NCBI GenBank assembly: GCA_900554205.1 | Contig: USGM01000064.1 | Coordinates: 1 to 18,592, forward strand | DNA from: an uncultured Lachnospiraceae bacterium | Lineage (GTDB): Bacteria; Bacillota; Clostridia; Lachnospirales; Lachnospiraceae | Reading direction: 5' to 3' | Length of the DNA stretch: 18,592 nucleotides | Part shown: piece after piece, positions 15,411 to 18,592 of the stretch | Position numbering within the stretch: the first letter of the stretch is position 1 | Layout of the letters: each line of letters begins with the position of its first letter | The notes under the pieces: generated by a model | Database searches by the model: none | What the model was told of the DNA's origin: nothing | Seen by the model: only the letters and a program-made list of their open reading frames with translations | Program-made: the position numbers and the translations under genes

Positions 15411-15878
15411 TTATTCCGCTGCGGGTGCGGCAGCCTTGTTCAAGGAATTCTGGATTGCTTCCAGAAGCACCAGAGAGGTGTACTTACTGTCCGAAGAATA
15501 AGTGATGCCCTCCAGAGTCTGCCGTTCGTATACCTGTTCGCAGATCGTATCAAAGGTAGGCTCCAGCAGAGGGTACATTGTCGTGACAGCATCATTCAGG
15601 TTCACCATGCGGATGGAGGAGATGGAAGCTTTATCGACGATGACTTCAACATCGATGGTCTGGCTGCCGAGAACGAGCTCAGTGGTATAGATGCCGGGTA
15701 TGTAGACTGCATCGGAGCCGGTGGCTACGGATTCGTTTTCCGGGGCAGATGAGGCTTCCCTGTCAGGCAGGAACATCATGACAAGCAGGACGACAAACAG
15801 GATGCCCAGAGCCGCGAAGATGGCGGTATAGATCAACTCCTTCATGTGAAGTACGACGATTTTGGTTTTTGCACTCAT
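15411..15878 (-). CDS. Membrane-anchored FMN-binding-domain-like protein, 155 aa
   Basis: One N-terminal membrane helix (about residues 14-37, IYTAIFAALGILFVVLLVMMF) is followed by a short linker and an extracytoplasmic domain: YIPGIYTTELVLGSQTIDVEVIVDKASISSIRMVNL, then LEGITYSSDSKYTSLVLLEAIQNSLNKA. The first part (G-x-Y plus a V-E-V-x-V-D strand pair) and the last helix fit the FMN_bind domain of RnfG/NqrC-like proteins, but the SGAT flavin-attachment motif is not conserved, so covalent FMN is unlikely. AGGGG lies 7 bases before the ATG. Role unknown; this may be a lineage-specific envelope protein. It is transcribed divergently from glnA. Confidence 0.6.
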   Translation of the reverse strand: MSAKTKIVVLHMKELIYTAIFAALGILFVVLLVMMFLPDREASSAPENESVATGSDAVYIPGIYTTELVLGSQTIDVEVIVDKASISSIRMVNLNDAVTTMYPLLEPTFDTICEQVYERQTLEGITYSSDSKYTSLVLLEAIQNSLNKAAAPAAE

Positions 15879-15902
15879 TTCTATTCCCCTTATTTTTCAG
15901 TG

Positions 15903-15926
15903 ATACATTTTCTTTATAAAATGTAT
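15903..15926. promoter_or_regulatory. 9-bp inverted repeat, operator-like
   Basis: ATACATTTT (15903-15911) and AAAATGTAT (15918-15926) are perfect inverted copies around a 6-base spacer. The site lies 25-48 bases upstream of the reverse-strand gene start, within its expected promoter or leader, and about 50 bases upstream of the glnA promoter. It could be a repressor site or a small leader hairpin. Confidence 0.5.
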
Positions 15927-15975
15927 GTGGGTGGGGAGGAGAATATGCGTGGCTGAACTGTTACAAACATTCTTG

Positions 15976-16005
15976 TTGACAAGCGGGCGGTGACATTGCT
16001 ATGAT
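15976..16005 (+). promoter_or_regulatory. glnA promoter
   Basis: A perfect TTGACA (15976-15981) and TATGAT (16000-16005) are separated by 18 bases. Transcription should begin at about 16011-16013, which places the first leader hairpin at the very 5' end of the RNA. Confidence 0.8.
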
Positions 16006-16011
16006 GTGTTC

Positions 16012-16052
16012 AGGACAAGGGCGTTCTATGTGGGATAGGACTGCCCTTTTTT
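16012..16052 (+). promoter_or_regulatory. ANTAR-type antitermination leader: two A1/G4 hexaloop hairpins overlapping an intrinsic terminator
   Basis: Terminator form: AAGGGC (16017-16022) pairs with GCCCTT (16043-16048), with an inner TTCTAT/ATAGGA stem (16024-16029 with 16035-16040, one wobble) and six T at 16047-16052. Antiterminator form: hairpin P1 is AGGAC-AAGGGC-GTTCT (16012-16027) and P2 is AGG-ACTGCC-CTT (16037-16048). Both loops are six bases with A at position 1 and G at position 4, the signature known for ANTAR protein targets. P1's loop holds the left half of the terminator stem and P2's loop most of the right half, so the forms exclude each other. P2's stem is short (G-C, G-U, A-U, then a mismatch), so it likely needs the protein. 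An ANTAR gene lies directly after glnA. Confidence 0.75.
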
Positions 16053-16081
16053 ATACGTTAAGGGAAAACGGAGGTCGCATC

Positions 16082-17413
16082 ATGAGAGATTATACGAGAG
16101 AGGACATTTTGAGACTTGTGGAAGAAGAGGACGTGGAGTTTATACGTCTTCAGTTTACCGACATGTTCGGCAACCTGAAAAACATTGCGATTACAGCGAA
16201 CCATCTGGAGACGGCATTGGACAACAAGTGTACCTTTGACGGCTCTGCGATCGACGGCTTTGTGGGGATCGAGGAATCAGACATGTATCTGTATCCCGAT
16301 CTGTCTACACTGGAGATCTTTCCGTGGAGACCCCAGCAGGGAAAGGTTGCGAGAATGATCTGTGACATTTACCGCCCTGACGGAACTCCGTTTGACGGAG
16401 ACCCGCGAATGGTATTGAAGCGTGCCATCAGGAAGGCGGAGGAGCTTGGCTATACCTTCGATGTCGGGCCTGAGTGCGAGTTCTTTTTATTCAACACGGA
16501 TGAGAATGCAATGCCCACGACGGAGACCCGCGAGCAGGCGAGCTATTTCGACATCGGCCCGCTTGACGAGGGAGAGAATGCAAGGCGTGATATTGTCATG
16601 ACACTGGAGGATATGGGGCTGATTATCGAGGCATCCCACCACGAGATGTCGCCCGCGCAGCATGAAATTGACTTCCGGTATGATGAGGCGCTTAAGACGG
16701 CGGACAACATCATGACCTTTAAGCTGGCAGTGCGCACGATTGCAAAGCGCCACGGACTGCACGCTACTTTTATGCCGAAGCCGAAGTATGGCGTCAACGG
16801 TTCGGGGATGCATATCAATATGTCCCTGTATAAGGACGGAAAAAATATCTTCGAGGACAAAAACGATCCGAACGGACTCAGCAGGGAGGCGTACTGGTTC
16901 ATCGGCGGCATCATGAAGCATATCAAGGGAATGGCGGCTGTGACAAACCCGCTTGTAAATTCCTATAAGAGACTTGTGCCGGGCTTTGCAGCACCGGTTT
17001 ACATTGCGTGGAGCGCGACGAACAGAAGCCCGCTCATCCGTATTCCGGCGGAGAGAGGAACCGGAACCAGAATCGAGCTGCGTAGCCCGGATTCTGCGGC
17101 AAATCCCTATCTGACGCTCGCGGTATGTTTAAGTGCCGGGCTGGACGGAATCGAAAAGCAGATCGAGCCGCCAAAGAGCGTGGACTGCAATATCTACAAC
17201 ATGACAGAGGCGGAGCGGAAGGCGCTCGGCATTGAGAACCTGCCGGGAACTCTGATCGAGGCAGTGGAGGAGCTGAAGAAGGATCCGCTGATCCTTGATG
17301 TTCTCGGAGAGCATATTGCACATAATTATATTGCTGCCAAGGAAAACGAATGGCAGAAGTACCGTGCGCATGTGTCCGAGTGGGAAATCGGAGAATATCT
17401 CTATCGATATTAA
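16082..17413 (+). CDS. glnA: Glutamine synthetase type I-alpha, 443 aa
   Basis: Makes glutamine from glutamate, ammonium and ATP. The sequence follows Bacillus-type GSI-alpha through its length: FDGSAIDGF, GPECEFFLF, HHEMSPAQHEIDF, NGSGMHINMSL, NSYKRLVPG, NRSPLIRIP and RIELRSPDSAANPYL, with metal- and substrate-binding Glu, His and Arg in place, and no long adenylylation loop of GSI-beta. ATG 16082 has GGAGG 7 bases upstream; the open frame further up runs through the leader terminator and is not used. Residue 62 is Gly (GFVGIEESD) where Bacillus subtilis has the feedback Arg62, and the PGYEAP loop reads PGFAAP with Ala at 303 in place of the loop Glu (Glu304 in Bacillus). Expression is probably controlled by the leader just upstream. 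The ANTAR gene follows 44 bases later. Confidence 0.95.
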   Translation: MRDYTREDILRLVEEEDVEFIRLQFTDMFGNLKNIAITANHLETALDNKCTFDGSAIDGFVGIEESDMYLYPDLSTLEIFPWRPQQGKVARMICDIYRPDGTPFDGDPRMVLKRAIRKAEELGYTFDVGPECEFFLFNTDENAMPTTETREQASYFDIGPLDEGENARRDIVMTLEDMGLIIEASHHEMSPAQHEIDFRYDEALKTADNIMTFKLAVRTIAKRHGLHATFMPKPKYGVNGSGMHINMSLYKDGKNIFEDKNDPNGLSREAYWFIGGIMKHIKGMAAVTNPLVNSYKRLVPGFAAPVYIAWSATNRSPLIRIPAERGTGTRIELRSPDSAANPYLTLAVCLSAGLDGIEKQIEPPKSVDCNIYNMTEAERKALGIENLPGTLIEAVEELKKDPLILDVLGEHIAHNYIAAKENEWQKYRAHVSEWEIGEYLYRY

Positions 17414-17457
17414 GCTATCTCTTTATTCAAAAAAGCTTTGGATAAGGAGGTGGACGA

Positions 17458-18006
17458 ATGACGAGTATTATTGTAGTTTTGCCAAAGCTGGACGACGCGA
17501 AGGGAATGAAAAACGTTCTTGTGCGCAACGGCTTCAAGGTGACGGCTATCTGTACGACCGGGGCGCAGGCGATCAGCCAGGCGGACGGCTTGAATGACGG
17601 CATTGTCATCTGCAGCTACAAGCTGATGGATATGGTTTACTCGGAACTCCACGAATGTCTGCCGCCGGGCTTTGAGATGCTGCTCATGGCGTCGGATCAT
17701 CTGCTCAGCCAGTGCGGGGGGAGCGGCATTATGTGCCTTTCCATGCCGCTGAAGGTCGGTGATCTTGTCAATACGGTCAGCATGATGACGGAGGGAATCG
17801 AGCGCAGAAGGAGAAGGGCGCGTTTAAAGCCTAAGGTGCGGAGCGCGGAGGAGGAGAATGCCATCAAGGAGGCGAAGGAGCTTTTGATGGGCAGAAACCA
17901 TATGACAGAGGAGGAAGCGCACAGATATTTGCAAAAATGCAGCATGGACAGCGGGACAAATATGGTTGAGACGGCAATGATGGTGCTGTCCATGATGAAA
18001 CAGTAA
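17458..18006 (+). CDS. ANTAR-domain RNA-binding antiterminator with pseudo-receiver domain, 182 aa (NitR-like)
   Basis: AAGGAGG lies 7 bases before the ATG. Residues 1 to about 118 have a receiver-like alternation of strands and helices (IIVVLPKL, then DGIVICSYKLMDM, FEMLLMAS and GIMCLSMPL), but the acidic pocket is absent and the phospho-acceptor position reads Cys52 instead of Asp, so it is a pseudo-receiver. Residues about 127-180 match the three-helix ANTAR domain (ENAIKEAKELLMGRNHMTEEEAHRYLQKCSMDSG, then AMMVLSMM). ANTAR proteins bind paired hexaloop hairpins in nascent RNA and prevent termination. In solventogenic clostridia a similarly placed regulator after glnA, NitR, was proposed to act by antitermination. 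The matching leader in front of glnA here makes an autoregulated operon likely. The signal it senses is unknown. Confidence 0.9.
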   Translation: MTSIIVVLPKLDDAKGMKNVLVRNGFKVTAICTTGAQAISQADGLNDGIVICSYKLMDMVYSELHECLPPGFEMLLMASDHLLSQCGGSGIMCLSMPLKVGDLVNTVSMMTEGIERRRRRARLKPKVRSAEEENAIKEAKELLMGRNHMTEEEAHRYLQKCSMDSGTNMVETAMMVLSMMKQ

Positions 18007-18023
18007 AGGGGAACGGTGTAGTG

Positions 18024-18317
18024 ATGAACATGAAATTTACGAAGATGCAGGGCTGCGGAAACGACTATGTTTATGTCAACGGTTTTACAGAGCATGTTCC
18101 GCAGGAGAGAAAGCCGGAAATCGTTCGCAGCTTAAGCGACAGACACTTCGGCATTGGCGGGGACGGTGTGATCTTTATCAACCCGTCGGAGGAAGCAGAT
18201 TTCGAGATGGAGATGTACAATGCGGACGGCACGAGGGCGCAGATGTGCGGAAACGGCATCCGCTGTATTGAAGTCATCATCCATAGCACTCTCAAACTTT
18301 CCAACATATTCTGCTGA
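18024..18317 (+). CDS. dapF: Diaminopimelate epimerase, N-terminal part only; broken by a join near 18270
   Basis: MNMKFTKMQGCGNDYVYVNGF, SDRHFGIGGDGVIFI, and the active-site motif MCGNGIRC (Cys75) identify DapF, which interconverts LL- and meso-diaminopimelate for lysine and cell-wall synthesis. The true reading stops after CI at about 18270; normal DapF continues with GKYVYD or similar and totals about 270-280 residues, whereas here the frame continues into reversed cysS sequence and stops at 18317. AAAGGGG lies 12 bases before ATG 18024 (9 before GTG 18021; ATG 18030 is also possible). The gene follows the ANTAR gene in the same direction. Whether it is truncated in the organism or only in the assembly cannot be told here. 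Confidence 0.8.
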   Translation: MNMKFTKMQGCGNDYVYVNGFTEHVPQERKPEIVRSLSDRHFGIGGDGVIFINPSEEADFEMEMYNADGTRAQMCGNGIRCIEVIIHSTLKLSNIFC

Positions 18318-18592
18318 CTTTGCAAACTTCTCTGCTTCTGTCTCTGCCATATCTTCTGTCTTCGCGCTTCCCATAAGGAATTTCAGACGATCAGCTGCTG
18401 TAATGATTCTCTCAAGTCCGCTCTTTGCTGCTTCCATCAATTCAGCGCTGAAGTTCAGTGGACTTCTGTAATGTGCGCTTAACATGAAGAAACGAAGTAC
18501 CTGCAGATCATACTGCTCGCTGATCTCACGGACAGTACGGAAATTTCCCAGAGACTTGGACATTTTTCTGTTATCAATATTTAAGAATGCAT
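18246..18592 (-). CDS. cysS: Cysteinyl-tRNA synthetase, internal fragment
   Basis: Reading backwards from the window end: LNIDNRKMSKSLGN, the class I KMSKS signature with the preceding CysRS context, then FRTVREISEQYDLQVLRFF, LSAHYRSPLNFS and FESAMDDDFNTADAVSA, all typical of the CysRS part following the catalytic core. The frame is open to the window end, and true CysRS sequence ends at Ala, encoded at 18248-18246; beyond it the frame reads reversed dapF. The N-terminal catalytic part and the C-terminal end are missing. Base composition appears more AT-rich than the adjacent genes, consistent with another locus or another genome joined here. Confidence 0.85.

Noticed and set aside
16001..16081. 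Upstream in-frame extension of glnA from ATG 16001
   Set aside because: It overlaps the -10 box and the terminator leader; GSI-alpha proteins start at MRDYTRED-like sequence, and GGAGG precedes 16082.

Overview
The window reads as a chromosomal segment of a low-to-mid G+C anaerobic Firmicute, most likely a Lachnospiraceae-type Clostridium relative. The support is strong AGGAGG-type ribosome binding sites, a class I-alpha glutamine synthetase with an adjacent ANTAR regulator, a minimal Flp/Tad-type pilus locus with an Flp1-like pilin, and surface proteins with CxxC modules and InlB-like repeats. The last ~350 bases look like an assembly or recombination join, so they may not belong to the same locus.

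Region 1 (1-9063) is a pilus and surface locus. It holds the tail of a TadB/TadC-like membrane protein, a 364-base gene-free stretch with tandem repeats and a long palindrome, an Flp1-like pilin, two small TadE-like pseudopilins, a CpaB/SAF protein, and an AT-rich gap with a promoter. After the gap come a membrane-anchored Cys-rich protein, a terminator, a 1478-residue secreted protein with a glycine-rich domain, and a short prepilin peptidase whose ATG overlaps the stop of the giant gene. The gene order suggests that the giant protein is a pilus-associated or pilus-exported adhesin; this is inference.

Region 2 (9087-15337) is a tight forward run of enzyme genes: a family 2 glycosyltransferase, hisC-like aminotransferase, small multidrug export family membrane protein, SAM methyltransferase, hslO (Hsp33) and glutamine-dependent nadE. 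It ends at a strong, probably bidirectional hairpin terminator shared with a convergent membrane-anchored FMN-binding-like gene.

Region 3 (15976-18006) is a nitrogen-control module. A consensus-like promoter is followed at once by an RNA leader that can fold either as an intrinsic terminator or as two hexaloop hairpins, both with A at loop position 1 and G at position 4, the known signature of ANTAR targets. Then come glnA and an ANTAR protein whose receiver-like domain has no phospho-acceptor Asp. The glutamine synthetase itself carries Gly at position 62 and Ala in the conserved PGYEAP loop, the positions of the two best-known feedback residues of the Bacillus enzyme. Together these suggest an unusual feedback circuit.

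Region 4 (18021-18592): dapF starts normally but breaks off at its conserved CGNGIRC motif into a reversed cysS fragment. The two genes share about 25 bases of inverted identity exactly at the join, which points to a chimeric contig end.
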